This document shows, in pieces, positions 45,911 through 58,789 of a stretch of DNA of 64,000 nt. The first letter of the stretch is position 1, and every line of letters begins with the position of its first letter. Position numbers and translations under genes: made by a program. The stretch spans positions 17,446,304 through 17,510,303 of the forward strand of contig JAJEKV010000026.1 of assembly GCA_021234155.1 (NCBI GenBank). Direction: 5' to 3'. The stretch is from Isoetes taiwanensis. Taxonomy: Eukaryota > Streptophyta > Lycopodiopsida > Isoetales > Isoetaceae. The notes beneath the pieces are model-generated. The model was not told the origin of the DNA. It searched no databases and worked only from the letters and a program-made list of their open reading frames with translations.

Positions 45911-48900
45911 AGAATAATGGTCATGCATAATATCTATTGTAGTTGCTGCTATTCCTTAGTTCCTTTATTAATATAACTAGAAAAAGTGCCCAGCGTTGCT
46001 GGGCTTTTCGTCGGGATTAAATTCAAAAGTTAGGATACATTTGAGAATATCTAGTTGGGTATATATGATCGTTCACTCTAAATTGAAGCTTCAAATTGTC
46101 CTTTTAAAATGCTAATTTATTGAGCTTAAAGTTTGAAACAACTAATGAAATTTTGGAATGTTCATGTAGCAATCATCATGCATTTATCATATGGTTGAAT
46201 CTACATCTCGACTTCGCGTGTTGTCTTGTACATCTATCTTACCCATTTAGCTCATCTTACCCATTTAGCTCTCCTTGGCACTCTTTCAAGGTAACTTCCA
46301 CATTTGGAGTCTAGAGGGTATCATTCATTGCATAATGTATATTTTTAATCGCGACCAATGAAAGTCAATAATTGTCTTATAGATTGGCATCCTTGTATTT
46401 ATGGGTGCATCATCTATTAGATGTTCACACAAATGGAATTTGTAAAAGTTAATTCTTTGAAAAGATGCTTATCGGTGGTGAGTCATTGTTGTAAGTGTTG
46501 TTTTGGATGATGTGGTTGTTGACGCCTTGTATATGCTCTTTAATAACCACATCTTCCTATAGGGAGGTTAATGCTTTCGGTTGAATTGTTACAAATAAAA
46601 AAAAAAATTTGTTGCAAAACCAGGGAATGTTTTTCAAAACCACATGTCCCTCGAAGGGGATTTTTGAAGGTTAATGGTTTTCTATTAGTTGTTACTATCA
46701 TCAGGGTGTTTACTGGTTGTGTCTCATTTCGTTCATTATCGTCAATGTTGTAACTATCAACGCCATGTACAAGTTCCTCAAGAATTACATCATTTTGCAA
46801 ATGGGATTCGTAGAGACTAATGCACGTAAAGATGAGTTCTTATTGAGGTATAATTTGGATGGCGAGTAATTGGGTGATTTAGAAGTCATTGTTGGCTAGG
46901 GGTTCATGCACTATTGCCATGTACATTTTCAGCATGCTGGTTGTAAAACACATTTAGTAGTAAGTTTATGTACACATTTTTTAATGATCGAGTAATTGTT
47001 CTTTTATTTTGTGATAAAACAAATAAATAAATATGATAAGGAATTTCATAATTCGCACAGCTTCGATTTGTTAATGATATAAGGCTTCGATTTGTTAATG
47101 CTATAAGGCAGTTGTTGGTCATTGCTATGTTGTTTTGGTTATATGTTAAGGATGGCCTAGCCAGTTTAAGCAAAAAATAAAAAGGTATGGTTTGTGACAA
47201 AGAACAAACAGATGGGCATTGATGCGCATAAAAGAGTTTAAGTCTCCGATGAATGTTACTTACAATAATTTACACTTGAAGTTTCTTAATCGCAGAGTTT
47301 GAGATAGAGTGCCGTGACAATCCTCTCAATTAGCCCATAACTCTTTGGATGGGATAACTATCAATACAAACGAGCCACTACACCCGAAAGCACAAAGGAG
47401 ATAATGAAAGTTCTTTGACCTACACTATAAGAAGACAATGAATGAGTTTACCTACTACAAAGAAAATGGCCAGGATTTTAGATTAGCTCCTTTCCATGGC
47501 CCCGATGTTGAAAACAAGCTTCTTTATCGACGCCATCCAAACCGGTATAACAAATGCCCCCCACCGAATTGGCAAAGTGGTCGCTTTTTCGTGTTCAGCT
47601 CTTGTATATGCCGTTAATGAAACTGCGGTATTCACAAATCAAAAAGGCAAGTCGAAATGGAACCGTGAAGGAAATATCAATCTTTGCTAGACAAAAATAG
47701 CAAAAACATGAAATCAGCATGAAGTTGTAATAGGAAGCATAAGAAGCATGAAGTTGTAACAGGAAGCATAAGAAGCCTAGAACTCGAAAGCTTCTGGGGG
47801 TATTGCAAATTTCATGGGAATACCATGATAGCATAGAATGCCAAATTGATCTTAAGATCTTCAAAGCTCGCCTTATATGTATATTCAATAATGAAATTTG
47901 AATCCCAAGACAAATTTCCAAAAATGAAATGTTCTCCTAAGCATAATTTGTAGCCCGAAAAGTGGCTTACAATGTAGGTACATCCGATTATTGTCGTCAT
48001 TCATAAATAGGGGCAATTTTACAATAATGTTGTGCATATAAGATTGCTAAGAAATGCTTTAGGAATATCCAACTACAAAATGAAAAGCTTCTTGCTGGAA
48101 ACATTAAAAAGCTACTTATAGCTATCATTTAGAAATAAGAGGGACCTTAGACTCAATAAAGCTAGACAGTTGTTCTACATATCATGTAGATTCATTGATG
48201 CACTTGTATGAGGATCCCAAAGATGTGTCTAAATGTTGGAAATTGAAAAGAACAAGAACACTAAATAATCCAAAACTTACATGTGATTGCTTTAACCGAA
48301 TTGTGCAAAAGAATAAAAACCCTAGAAGACCTGCATTAGTATCAACCCATAAGATGTCCTTCAAGCAAGAATATAGAAATCAATAAGCCTTACAACACAA
48401 AAAGCTTACTTTAGAAACAGTGGAGCAAGATCTCCACGACCTGCAAATATAAAATATCAGTTCCCTTACAAAATCCTTGCCTTCAGCCTAATAAGCATCC
48501 CAGAGCAATACTCTTCTTGGCAAGCTAGTAATTCCAAAGAAGTTGGAAGTAAATTCATTTCGAAAAATGGTCACCAATAGATACTACACAAACCAAACCC
48601 AAAATTCCAATCTCTACTTCTATTTTAACACAAACTCGCCCTCCATCATAACAAACATATGGCCTCTGTTATCAAACATGTTCCAACTCAAAGGCTTGTT
48701 TTGCGCTTTAACTAAACCGAACATAACAAAATCTATAGTATCTTTCATATAGAATATTTTTACGCCAAGTTACAAATCTTACTGCAGACAAATCAGAAGT
48801 TAAGAGGCAATTTCCGCCAAAGAAACACAATAACTTAATATGGCAGGACATAAAGCCGATAAGACCGTGGATGCTTTTTCAATCATCCGCCTGGATGGTA

Positions 48901-49431
48901 AATACAATTATAGTGAGTCAAAAACACTTCATGTACATTTGAGCCCCTACCTTTAAAACCGTGGAGGGCCACTTCGAAAGCACTTTTTCCAAATATCCGC
49001 TTTGGTTTTATTAAGTTTAATTTGGAATTGCTACAGCCTTCCAATCATGTCATTACTTGTACAACTACGTAACATCGAAATGTATTACTATAGAACAAAG
49101 ATCCTCACCATATAACTTATCCGCTTCCAAAGAAAAGGCCCCACCCAAAAATAGCCCGCCATAGAAATAGTAGACATAGGCCACCAAGAGATACTTTTAC
49201 AGATCTTTCCAATGCACATGCCGAACCGAAAGTATAAAAACAATGGAGTAGACAACCACCTACTTCAAAAAGGGCTTCTCTATGTATGGTCATCAAAATG
49301 GTGAGCAACAAAGACAATAGTCACGCAAAAAAAAAAGCACTTCACTTTTTCAAATTTGTGCGGACAAAATTCTTTTTCCATAGGGACTGACACTGGATGT
49401 GAGAAAGCATTCAGAGTGTCCACCACTAAAT
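45911..49431. other. Gene-free interior of the CACTA element
   Basis: No recognised gene. Small duplications are visible (GCTTCGATTTGTTAATG twice near 47065; a 36-bp AAGCATGAAGTTGTAA-type pair near 47717-47785). A short plus-strand frame at 47496-47690 has no family match. Confidence 0.4.
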
Positions 49432-49610
49432 TTTATTTAAAAACTGATAGGCATAGAACTGCTGCTATGTCTCTAGATTGTAGATTGACCAATGAAAGGA
49501 CATAGATATTATTGCCTGGTTTTTATTAAAAAATTGATATGCATACAACTACTGCTAGACTCTAGATTGTCGATTGACCCATGAAAAGATATAGATATTA
49601 TTGCCTGATA
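49432..49610. repeat. Tandem duplication of ~90 bp
   Basis: Two copies run from TTATTTAAAAACTGATAGGC / TTATTAAAAAATTGATATGC to ATAGATATTATTGCCTG. Confidence 0.75.
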
Positions 49611-50157
49611 CCAGTTAATCCTTAGAATTGGTTGAAGAAATTGGGAGGACAATGTCCATAGTCAAAAAACTATATAAAACCCAACCACAATCAGCTCTAT
49701 AGACATTCAATTCTAGAATCAATGTAAAAAGGTGATGAGTATGCTTTCTTCTCTCTCTAGAAGATCTTGAACATAATATGCTATGCCAATCAAAGTACAC
49801 CTTTGGTCTCTGGAATTGCCTCATTTAAATTGCATGCATACCCCTAAGAATAGGGTACATGAAATTGCCTCATAAAATTCTCACACATAAAAAGAGGTTA
49901 CATCAATTATAGTGATATATGATATTTCTCTTAACTGTTCACATCGCACTACTGATCAGCTGATTCTCTTACACTTCATTGACCATGGAATACAAGATGA
50001 TAAATATGTAGCATAATAACAGGGGGTTTTCTTTGTGTTTTTGTACGCTTTTGACTAAGGTTTTCCTATGATTTCGTGATGTATTCAAATGGATGTACTA
50101 ATGCGCATACATCTAGAGTGCACCATTTCGAGCCATTGATTTTAGCCTTTTTTTTTC

Positions 50158-50277
50158 AATGGTCAACAACCAATGGCTCACAACAAAAGCCCTTTTTTTG
50201 TGCGTGTGGTGCATAATGGTCAACAACCAATGGCTCACAACAAAAGCCCTCTTTTTGTGTGTGTGGTGCATAATGGG
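50158..50277. repeat. Tandem duplication of ~60 bp
   Basis: ATGGTCAACAACCAATGGCT through GTGTGGTGCATAATGG occurs twice back to back. Confidence 0.85.
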
Positions 50278-50690
50278 CACATGAAGGGCTTGAAGGGCGC
50301 ACGAGTGCGTTTCCCCGCTCACCGCAACACATTTCTTATCATAACTTTTGATCCAGAGCTCGCTTTGAGATGATTTGTATTATGTTGGAAAGCTCTCTCC
50401 GAGATCTTTTAATAGTGTATGATATGAATATGTTTGGTGGTTATCTATGCTAAAACAGCAATTTTTCGCCGGGTTGTGCACATGAAGGGCTTGAAGGGTG
50501 CATGTAGTGCAGTTTCCCCGCCGGCAACACATTTCTTATCATAACTTTTGATATAGAGCTCTGTTTCAAATGATTTTTATTGTGTTGGAAAGCTCTCCGA
50601 GATCTTTTTGATAGTGTATGATATGGATATGTTTGGTTAAGTTATCTATGCTAAAACAGTAATTTTTCGGCCGGGTTTTGGTAGGCTTTC
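50277..50690. repeat. Tandem duplication of ~205 bp
   Basis: Two adjacent copies start GCACATGAAGGGCTTGAAGG and end AATTTTTCG-CCGGG. They share AACACATTTCTTATCATAAC and TTGGAAAGCTCT. Small indels separate them. Confidence 0.85.
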
Positions 50691-51434
50691 ACATCCTACC
50701 AGCTGATTAATACAGGATTGCGCTATTGGATATTGTTTTATGGCTCATTCCGAATGAAGCTTGCAAAAAATTACCATGCATTTTTAGATTTTGAGGCAGT
50801 TATTAAGCAAATTCCAAGGCTTCTAGATCCTTGTGCTAACAAGCAAAAAAGTTTCCCACTTTGGTTTCTCACTACAAGAATCCATGGAGGCCAAAGGCTG
50901 CTGTTAAATTCCAGTTGAAAAATGTTTGTGTATGGGTGTTGCAAACTTTATGACTTTCAGAATAATGGGATCAATTTGCTCTATCTTTATGGTAACTTTT
51001 ACTTATGTTCTATTTGTTTTATTGTGATGAAATTCAAAAGCTACAGGTGATGAAAGCCTCAAATGAATTCTAGTTTTTTTCTGGTTTGAATTCTAAAATT
51101 TTTGTCACACCGGGAGGGGGTTGACGTCCCTAAGGTCCCCTCAAGGCCAAAAAAAAAAAAATTTTTTGCAACACAAACCATTAACATCCAACATATAAAA
51201 ATTAAATCCTCCAACACATAACAACCATTGACATTAACAACCAACACATACCTACCATTGACATTAATTAACACAACCATTGGGTCCAACACATTTAAAT
51301 TAAAATCCCCCTTAAACCCCCTTTGGTTTGGGTGCAACATTGTCAGGTACATCAATTGATTTGTGAAAAAGAACAATTGAAAGTTTATATCCCGACATTG
51401 ATAGAAGCAGCCATATAGATAAAATGGGTCGCAC

Positions 51435-51990
51435 CTGTACGATATGAATGAGGCACACTAAGACATACTTCTTATAAGCTTCTATGGTAATAGCACTTAG
51501 TAATCGCGGGCAGTACGTTGATGGCATACTTAAAATCAACCGCGGTGAGTCTCCAAACAAACAAACATGAATAACATATCGTAAAACAATAAATCACTCA
51601 CATTTTGTAGGAATTCTAAAGTCCTCACAAATTGCTTCGCACTAATCAACACGATTCCCCGACAACATGAAATTATGCACTTGAGCAGCCATAGAATGAA
51701 CTACACACATAAGCAAAACCAGTTATTTTATGAACTAAGAAGCATATTTATGAAAAAGAAAATGCATACCCATAATAACAGTAAAGACCAATCCAACCGG
51801 GCTCAATTCTGGCAAGAATTCTTTATCTTATGGCAAGCAGCCTTTATCTTGCTAATCAACAAGGTCTCTGGACTTTGTCAATGTCTGCTCATACATTCAT
51901 CATACACGAAAGCCATGCTCTCCAAATATCTGCTACCTTCATTTCAATTCCATGGATTTGAAGGACTGTCAATCATAGAAACCTTTCTCT
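51435..51990 (-). pseudogene. Captured CSN3 (COP9 signalosome subunit 3) exons
   Basis: On the minus strand, an exon ending at 51770 reads IEPGWIGLYCYYGG before a GTATGC donor, matching the DFFLYCYYGGMI segment of CSN3. A second exon, about 51540-51435, reads SAITIEAYKKYVLVCLIH and ends CAG before GTGCGA, matching the NAIALEAYKKYILVSLIHNGQ segment. Order and splice sites agree with a genomic CSN3 copy. CSN3 is a PCI-type subunit of the complex that removes NEDD8 from cullins. The rest of the gene is missing or not recognised (pieces may extend to about 52340), so this is a gene fragment carried by the CACTA element. Confidence 0.7.
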
Positions 51991-54498
51991 GAATTCTCCA
52001 GTAAATCCAGAATCAACAACTAATAGCCACACTTAGAATCATAATGACAGATCAAGGTAAAGTAAATGTTGCCACTCTTGCCATGACAAATGGTATAAGC
52101 AAAACCCGCTATTGTAATACAAATCGCTGAATATCTATACCAAAGAAGTAGGATCAATTGTATAAAACTCAAAGAAATATGGTGTAAATTGCCGCTCCCA
52201 ACCCTGAGATGCGAAAAACACAGGCAAAAAGAAGTGCCTGTCGTGAACCAACCTGGGCCTTGCAGGAGGAATAGGATCACCTGATAGAGAAGAAACATTG
52301 AAGCCGAGGCTGGTCTATGCTCCTTGGTAGAAATCAAGCAGGATAAAACCCTATAATGAAATGAGGTTGCCCAAACGAAATAGGCTCTTCAAATGCTCAA
52401 AACCATCTCTGATACTTGCTGCCAGCCCACACCTCTCTCGTGGAAATCTTTAACATAAACTCTAATAAAAATAGGTTGCACGGAAAAGGCCAAGTCCAAC
52501 GCCGACCGTAAAACCACAAAAAGAAAAATATGCACCGGGAACCCGGATGATCAAGAGCCAAAACCAAGCAAGAGCCAAAAAAAAATAAATAAATGCAGGA
52601 ACCGCCTCTCGTGGCCGGAATAGCAGGGCACAAAAATAAACTCTAGGATTGACACTTTGCGTACCAATTTGTGGTAGCCCAAACTATAGAGCCAGAGTGG
52701 CAAGTGGGCCGATTCTTGTGGCAGCCACAAGCAAACCAAGAGATCCTATTACACTGCAAGGCGTGAAGAAACCGCCTCGATCCAAAAAAAAAAAAAAAAA
52801 TTTAAAAAAATATCAACGGGCTAAGATTTTGCTACACGCATTATCCCAAAACTCCTTTATTACTATATATAGATATAGATATAGATGATGTAAATGACAT
52901 ATTAAGCATCTAGACTTTCTCATTTATCGAATAACATCTCTATCTCCAAATGTTTTGTATTTGAGGAGATCATGTTTCACCAACTCCATTGTAATGGGAA
53001 AATAGGAGTTGGTAGTAAATTCTGTGTTTGTTTAGGTGTTGTTTACTACAATTTCTTTCTCCTCTCACGTACCTTCCAACTTAAAAGCAATCAAGAATAC
53101 ATATCACACGAGATCCACTTTTAGACATTTAACAAAGAACCAAATACTTTAGCCCGGCCAACTTGCCCGCTTGAGGAACTTCTTTTTAGAAAAAATTTCA
53201 CACCTATAATTTATAATGATGCACTTCTTGCTTAACAACATATCAACTTCAAATGCTTAGCAAAGTAAGTACCAATGTCTATGATGTTTCAAAGATCATC
53301 AAGCACTTGCAATGTGTTTTTATTATAAGCTATTTTGATAAGATCCCAATGAAAGTGTAGTAATGCTAAATATATAATACTCATATAACTATAGTACCAT
53401 GTAATCCTCCCTAAGACCCTTTTTTAAACCCATTGATGTTGCTAAGGATATGGTTGGAGCATTTGGAGCATTATATTATGGCGTATTTGATGTAAAATGG
53501 CATGTTTGATGTTAACCCGACATATAAGATGACCGCCATTAAAACGAATGGAGAATTAAAAAGCATAGCCTAATGTTGGTAGTCCCATCTTTGAGGATTC
53601 AATTTACAAGATTTATATATACAAGAAACTTATCGCTGACGCTAAGGCCGCCGTGAACGCTTCTTCCCCAACTCGCTTATACATGCTAGAACATGATTTA
53701 GGTTTCATTTCCATTAGGTTTTCGCTCGTGAGGGACGGCAGAAGTCCGGGCGGAGCGGCAAACCGATATGGCGCATGATCAGAGAAGATAACATGTTTTA
53801 CATAGTAATCTAATGAAATGCACTATCAAATTTTTGAATGCAGCAAAAGACAGGATTAGGATATGGCATTTTTAATCATATGTAGAGGCAAAGCCGCAGA
53901 GGCCGCTCAATACTGCAGACAAGGCTACCATTGCAAAAGTGGGTTTAAAAAAAAAGTTATTATTGTGCTTGTTGCGAACGTAAATGCTAGAAAGTGGTAC
54001 ATGTATAATGTTGCTGAATATTCTAGCCAAGTGTGTTATTTTGTTATCCCAAAATGTATTGCATTTGGACTATAAAAATTGCTTTCGAACTTGTGCAGGC
54101 AACTTGCGTTGGCTTGTTGTCTCAAAATGCATTTGTTTGGGACTATAAAATTACTTGTAGGGATTTGAACCCCAGTCTCAAGGCCCATAAACTGTTTCCT
54201 TACCATACACACTAGTATTTATTTAACATATAAAATCTTAGCCTTTACTTAAAATCAGAATCAAGAAAGTTGGCTGATAACAGGTGCCTGTAACAACCCA
54301 ATATCTTGTGCTTATGATCGCAATTAGGGACGGGCTCCTTAGCGGCTGACCTAAAGGACTTAAGATTCTGGGCATTTCTCTCAAATAAGTGGTCCGGTGG
54401 CTTAGAACTTGTAAAGGCATAGATGATTCAGCATCAAGAGGTCCATTCCGGTCCTAGCCTCATGTAGCAGTGCCTCCAAAAGCTTGGATTCTCCTGCC
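51991..54498. other. Gene-free interior of the CACTA element
   Basis: No supported gene. A poly-A stretch lies near 52783-52800 and a GATATA microsatellite near 52866-52885. 54155-54180 has a TTTGAACCCC motif like a tRNA T-arm, but no tRNA body. Confidence 0.4.
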
Positions 54499-54574
54499 AA
54501 TAACATTGATAGAGGAAGATACTGACAATGCTATTCAATAACATTGATAGAAGAAGATACTGACGATGATATTC
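54499..54574. repeat. Tandem duplication of 39 bp
   Basis: AATAACATTGATAGARGAAG, then ATACTGACRATG and ATATTCA-type ends, occurs twice in a row. Confidence 0.8.
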
Positions 54575-56140
54575 AGCACAGCACAATCAGGTTGTATTTA
54601 GCCTAATGCTTACTTTGCATATATATTGTCTAAATTTCATTTCCATCTGTGGAAGTAGTATCATTCTTGTACCTGGAGGATTATCACTTATAAATATTCT
54701 TGTTCTTGGTCTAGCATACGAAATTGTTAGTGTGATCCCTTTGTTTTTACTGCTTAGTCTTTTGTAGCAGAATGAAATGGACATTATTCTCTTGTTGGGT
54801 CGCCAAATTCATTATTGTAGCATGTTAAGACCCTGCAGATTCTTGATATCATATCACTCTGGTTGCCATTCAGTTCTGTGGCAGGGGTTATATGCTGCAT
54901 ACTATGTTACTGAAGATAATTACTCAATTCTATTATGACATGCACTGACAATTTTTAGACAGGAGCCTCATAATTCTACTATGCAGCTTGATCTCTTGGG
55001 CATTATGGTCTTTAAAATGCAGCTTCATTTTATCTTGCATCTTTATTCTATCCTACCGTGATTTCTGATAGCTTTTGGCCAGCATATTCATGAGTTCTAT
55101 CCAGTTGGTTTACATGAGTTCCAATTGGCTTATGCTGATTGCATGGGTTAATCCCTTTATGATGTTTTTCTTATTATTCAAGCATAGCCATATTATTTAA
55201 TTATTTGTCAGTTTTCTTTTTTGCTTTGGCTTAGACCTTGGAGCCTAGTACTGTTACTCTTATTCTAAAATTTGTTCCTTCCTTATTCTAAAATTTTTCT
55301 TAGATCAATCAGTTATAGCAAAGAATGGAAGGTAATGATCGAATGGAGAATTTTTGCTTGTTCTAGGAAAGCTGGAAGATCTATTCTTCATTCCCTTGCA
55401 ATTTTAGACCTCAAAGGAGTGGTGGGCATCAGAGAAAATATGCATAAGCTTTTTAAAATGTATTTTGTTTAGTTTATGCATAACAATTGGGGTCAAAGCA
55501 AGCTGCACAGTGTAGGGATGAAGAAAACATGGTATGAATTCTAAAAGAAGTTGCACCCAGTGTTTCTTGCCGCTTTTTTTTTCTTATTTTCCTTTCTCAT
55601 TTCAGAAAGCATTGTTGCCTTTCTATGCAGATCCCTAAATTCTGACTGGCAGTTGATTGGAATGCGTAAAAAGAGTGAGCCACAAAGTGACAACAGGTTT
55701 GTTGGGTGCTTTAATTATTTTATGTTATTCTTACGATTTGTGCAACTTGATTTGGTGAAAATGTGTATTTGGTACATTCTTGCATCGAAAATCTCTCGCG
55801 GTCATATACGTAATTACAACAAGATCCTCTTACATGTAAAATGAGTATACGATATTGAGATCAACAAGGTAACCATAATTAGTTAAAGATTGGTCTTGTT
55901 AATTCTCTTTTCTAGCAAAGTTATGTTTATTGAAAATTGATTCTTCTTCAGACCTAAAAAATGATTCTTTTTATACACATCGCTTGTTGGTGGCTTACTT
56001 GATTGCTATTTATATATCTATTTGAATAACTGGAGATGATGGTTTAACCAAGGTTCGATTCCTTGGAGCTCCTTTCATTTATTTGCAGTACGGAAAATAC
56101 CAATTTTTATGTACTGGCAATATTTTCAATAAAATGACCA
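54575..56140. other. Gene-free interior of the CACTA element
   Basis: T-rich, intron-like sequence. No exon with recognisable motifs. Confidence 0.4.
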
Positions 56141-56149
56141 ATATTCTAA

Positions 56150-56429
56150 CTATTGCATTGACTAATAAACTGACTAATACAATGACTAATATAATGATTA
56201 ACTGACGAACTATCTGACTAATGAAATGACGAATGGTGTGACTATTTAAATGACTAATTCTCTGACTATTCAACTGACTATTCCTCTGACTATGTCTGAC
56301 TAATCATCTGACGATTATTCTGACGTTAATTCGTCAGATAAAACTCGTCAGTATATTCGTCAGGAATAAGGACCCGGGCAGTTGTCTATTTTATAAAGGC
56401 TCTCTGACGATTATTCTGACGTTTAACCA
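56150..56429. repeat. Right subterminal repeat array of the CACTA element
   Basis: CTGACTAATA, ATGACTAAT and CTGACTATT units repeat every 10-16 bp, then CGTCAG forms dominate next to the terminal repeat. Confidence 0.85.
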
Positions 56430-56448
56430 TCATTCTCTTGTAGTGGTC

Positions 56449-56768
56449 GACTTCCTTATGTGTCGGAGCCACGGGTAGGAGCTCTCACATTTTATGGCAT
56501 GTGATCATGTTCTTTGCATCTATGGATATGTTGATGGACTACCCTTTGGGGTAGTATGAGGTATTGCTATTTGCTAGTTCTGACGATGTTGTGCTTCCGC
56601 TGTGATAGGAGCCCATAGGGGAAGGGCGCGCAAGACACCTTCAGAAACCCTTCCCGCGACCGCGATCATCTCAAAGCGGATAGATTTTAAGGGCCCGTGG
56701 CGTTGTTGAGCGGACGGGAATTTCGCACGAGTGTACGTGCGCCAGATATTTAGTGGTGGAGCGTCACA
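56449..56768 (+). repeat. 3' LTR of the chromovirus, right portion
   Basis: Resumes after the GTC duplication with GACTTCCTTATGTGTCGGAG, matching 26224 onward of the 5' LTR, and ends GCGTCACA before the TTAAA target duplication. Confidence 0.9.
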
Positions 56769-57489
56769 TTAAAGCTATGAGATCATGACATTATCAGAAT
56801 CATGGCAACTTTAGATATAACAAGTTCAATGGGGAACGTATGGCATTATTTGCTTGCATAATAATTTGTGCTCTGAATCATTCTCTTGAACATCATTTAC
56901 AAGGTCCTAACATATGCTTCAAAGAACGCCGGGCAACTAGTACTAGTTATTAATAAAATTATGGTTATAAGGGAACCACCCATCTAATTAACTAAATGAA
57001 TGCATGACTAATCTCCCTACAGAGGGAAGAGGATGCTTCTTCCATCGGGCCGTGGAGACAGCGCCTCTACAATGCCTATATACATCGCGACTCGATCATG
57101 GCCCATGAGGGTTTAAGCCGCAAGGGTCGCTTAAGGCATCCTATCATAGCCCATGATTGGGTGCTACCTTATGCATGACCTCCCCGGATCATGCATACCC
57201 CAAAGGCAAAGATGGCCAAAGGGTTTAAGCTAGAGAACATCCCCGATGATCTCATCCCGCCCATGTTCACTTTCTACCTTTAATTGCACGCCCTTCCCGT
57301 ATGGACATGCTTACATTACGGTGCAAAATTGCTCATGTTCACCATTTGCCTAACTAATTAAGCAAAACCGCTGGTCATGCCTAATGATGACATTATACCA
57401 CGCCCCATCATCGGTAATTACGCATGCAACCCATACTTAGTATAGGCTCGCATGTAGATTAATCTTAACTACACATGAAATTAATCTAT

Positions 57490-57800
57490 CGTAATTCGAC
57501 ATGCCCGAGCCGACATTTCGAGATGACCTTGTCGCCCCATTGCTCCATGAACTGCGGGTACCGCTTTATCGTCCCGCTTTGGTACCCACGCCGCTTGCCT
57601 TCCACCGCAAGTCTTTCCACTTGACCAAATATTGGAGAAACTCCGATCTCCTTGTCTTCTTGATCTCCTTATCAAGGATCAAGTCCGACTATCTCTAGTC
57701 GCTTTTCTATCATTTCCAACAACGCTATGTCCAAGACTTCTTCTGGTTTGGAGTATGCTTCTTCAAAGAAACTCACGCGGAAGACTTTATGAATTTTCGT
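57490..57800 (-). pseudogene. pol: Chromodomain region of the decayed chromovirus
   Basis: By nucleotide similarity to the inverse of 43140-43330 (shared CCACTTGACCAAATATTGGA, ATTTCCAACAA, CCAAGACTTC) this is the chromodomain segment. No usable frame remains. Confidence 0.7.
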
Positions 57801-57912
57801 GTGCTGGCAGCTCTAACTTGTAGGACCGGTTATCTACTCTCTTGGCTATTCCGGGCTTACCAGCCCACCTTTGAAGCAAGCTTTACAATTTCGATGCGAG
57901 CTTTGCCTCGCT

Positions 57913-58720
57913 TCACTTTGATCTTGAGCCGACATTGTCGCCAACCTCGAACTCTCTCGACCGCCCCGGTTTGTCAACGACGCTTTTTGTCGATTCTTTG
58001 CCGCAAGAAGATATCCTGACCTCTTCTACTAGCCGCCGCATGTCGGCCAACATTTGTTGTGAAACCTCTACCTTTGACACGTGATTGTACCCGTGTCCGG
58101 AGTCGACATTGGTAGCCGTGAGTTGATCATGAACGGTGACATCCGGGATGATTCCCGCTGGTGCTATTATGTTTAACTCAATCAAGTGAATGTAATCTTC
58201 CCACTTAGTCCGCTTGTTCCGCATATAGTTTCTAGCATATCTTCCAAGATTCTCGTTGGTCCGCTTCGCTTTGCCCATCCGTCTCGAGGATGATAGGCCA
58301 TGTTCATGGACAGCTTTCGCCCGATCGTCGCAAAAAGATCCCGCCAAAAGGCACTCGTGAACTTTGAGTCTCCGCCTGAGATGATCTCTACGATACCATG
58401 GAGCTCAAGATTTTGTGAAGAGAGCCAGATCCAAGGCCGTGGTTTGGTCCCGCAAGGCACAAAGTGCCATCTTCGACGTACTTTGTCCACCACAACTATC
58501 GGCATCTTTTTCCTCTTGCTATCCCTGAGCCCCGTTATGAAGTCCATATCGATGACTTCCCCACTTAGCTCGCAAGACCGCTTAATGGTTCCAATGTTCC
58601 GAATTCGGTTGTTTCGCTTCGTCAGCCGACACAACCGACACTCTTTGATGTAACGAGCTATTTGCTTCTTCATCCCTCGCACAATAATCCGGCCAAGACT
58701 TTGAAATATGTCTTCATAAA
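57913..58720 (-). pseudogene. pol: Integrase of the decayed chromovirus
   Basis: Recognisable are [19 protein letters not shown] (zinc region end), VIDMDFITGL (first acid), SGGDSKFTSAFWRDLF (second), MNMAYHPR-DGWAKR (third acid region, altered) and KWEDYIHLIEL. Frames shift at about 58290 and 58340. VGDNVGS matches the segment that precedes the GPF/Y module. Confidence 0.85.
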
Positions 58721-58789
58721 TCTCCGCTGCGGCCAGCCTATTGGATCGCTTGGGTGTCGTGGAGAATCAACTTCTCACCCCGATGAACT

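Larger units (their letters stand above)
45538..56445. mobile_element. CACTA transposon, 10.9 kb, non-autonomous
   Basis: Perfect 16-bp terminal inverted repeats CACTACAAGAGAATGA (45538-45553; inverse at 56430-56445) and a 3-bp target duplication GTC (45535-45537, 56446-56448) in the chromovirus 3' LTR. Both ends carry dense subterminal CTGACTAAT/CTGACG repeats. I found no transposase. The interior holds duplicated segments and minus-strand exons of CSN3. Confidence 0.9.
24898..56768 (+). mobile_element. Ty3 chromovirus, ~13.1 kb without its nested insertions
   Basis: Both LTRs begin TGTGACGTTC and end TCACA. The flanks are TTAAA at 24893-24897 and 56769-56773, a 5-bp target duplication. An initiator-Met primer site (26555), gag, protease, RT, RNase H, integrase, chromodomain and polypurine tract (44206-44216) lie in canonical order. 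Two CACTA-like elements interrupt it at 32754-40590 and 45538-56445. The primer-to-gag interval is more than 4 kb and holds extra gene-like material. Two premature stops (42926 and 43289) and several gag frameshifts suggest it is dead. Confidence 0.9.

Noticed and set aside
32754..56445. Search for a CACTA transposase (TNP2-like) inside both CACTA elements
   Set aside because: No open frame longer than about 110 codons with transposase-like motifs; both are treated as non-autonomous.
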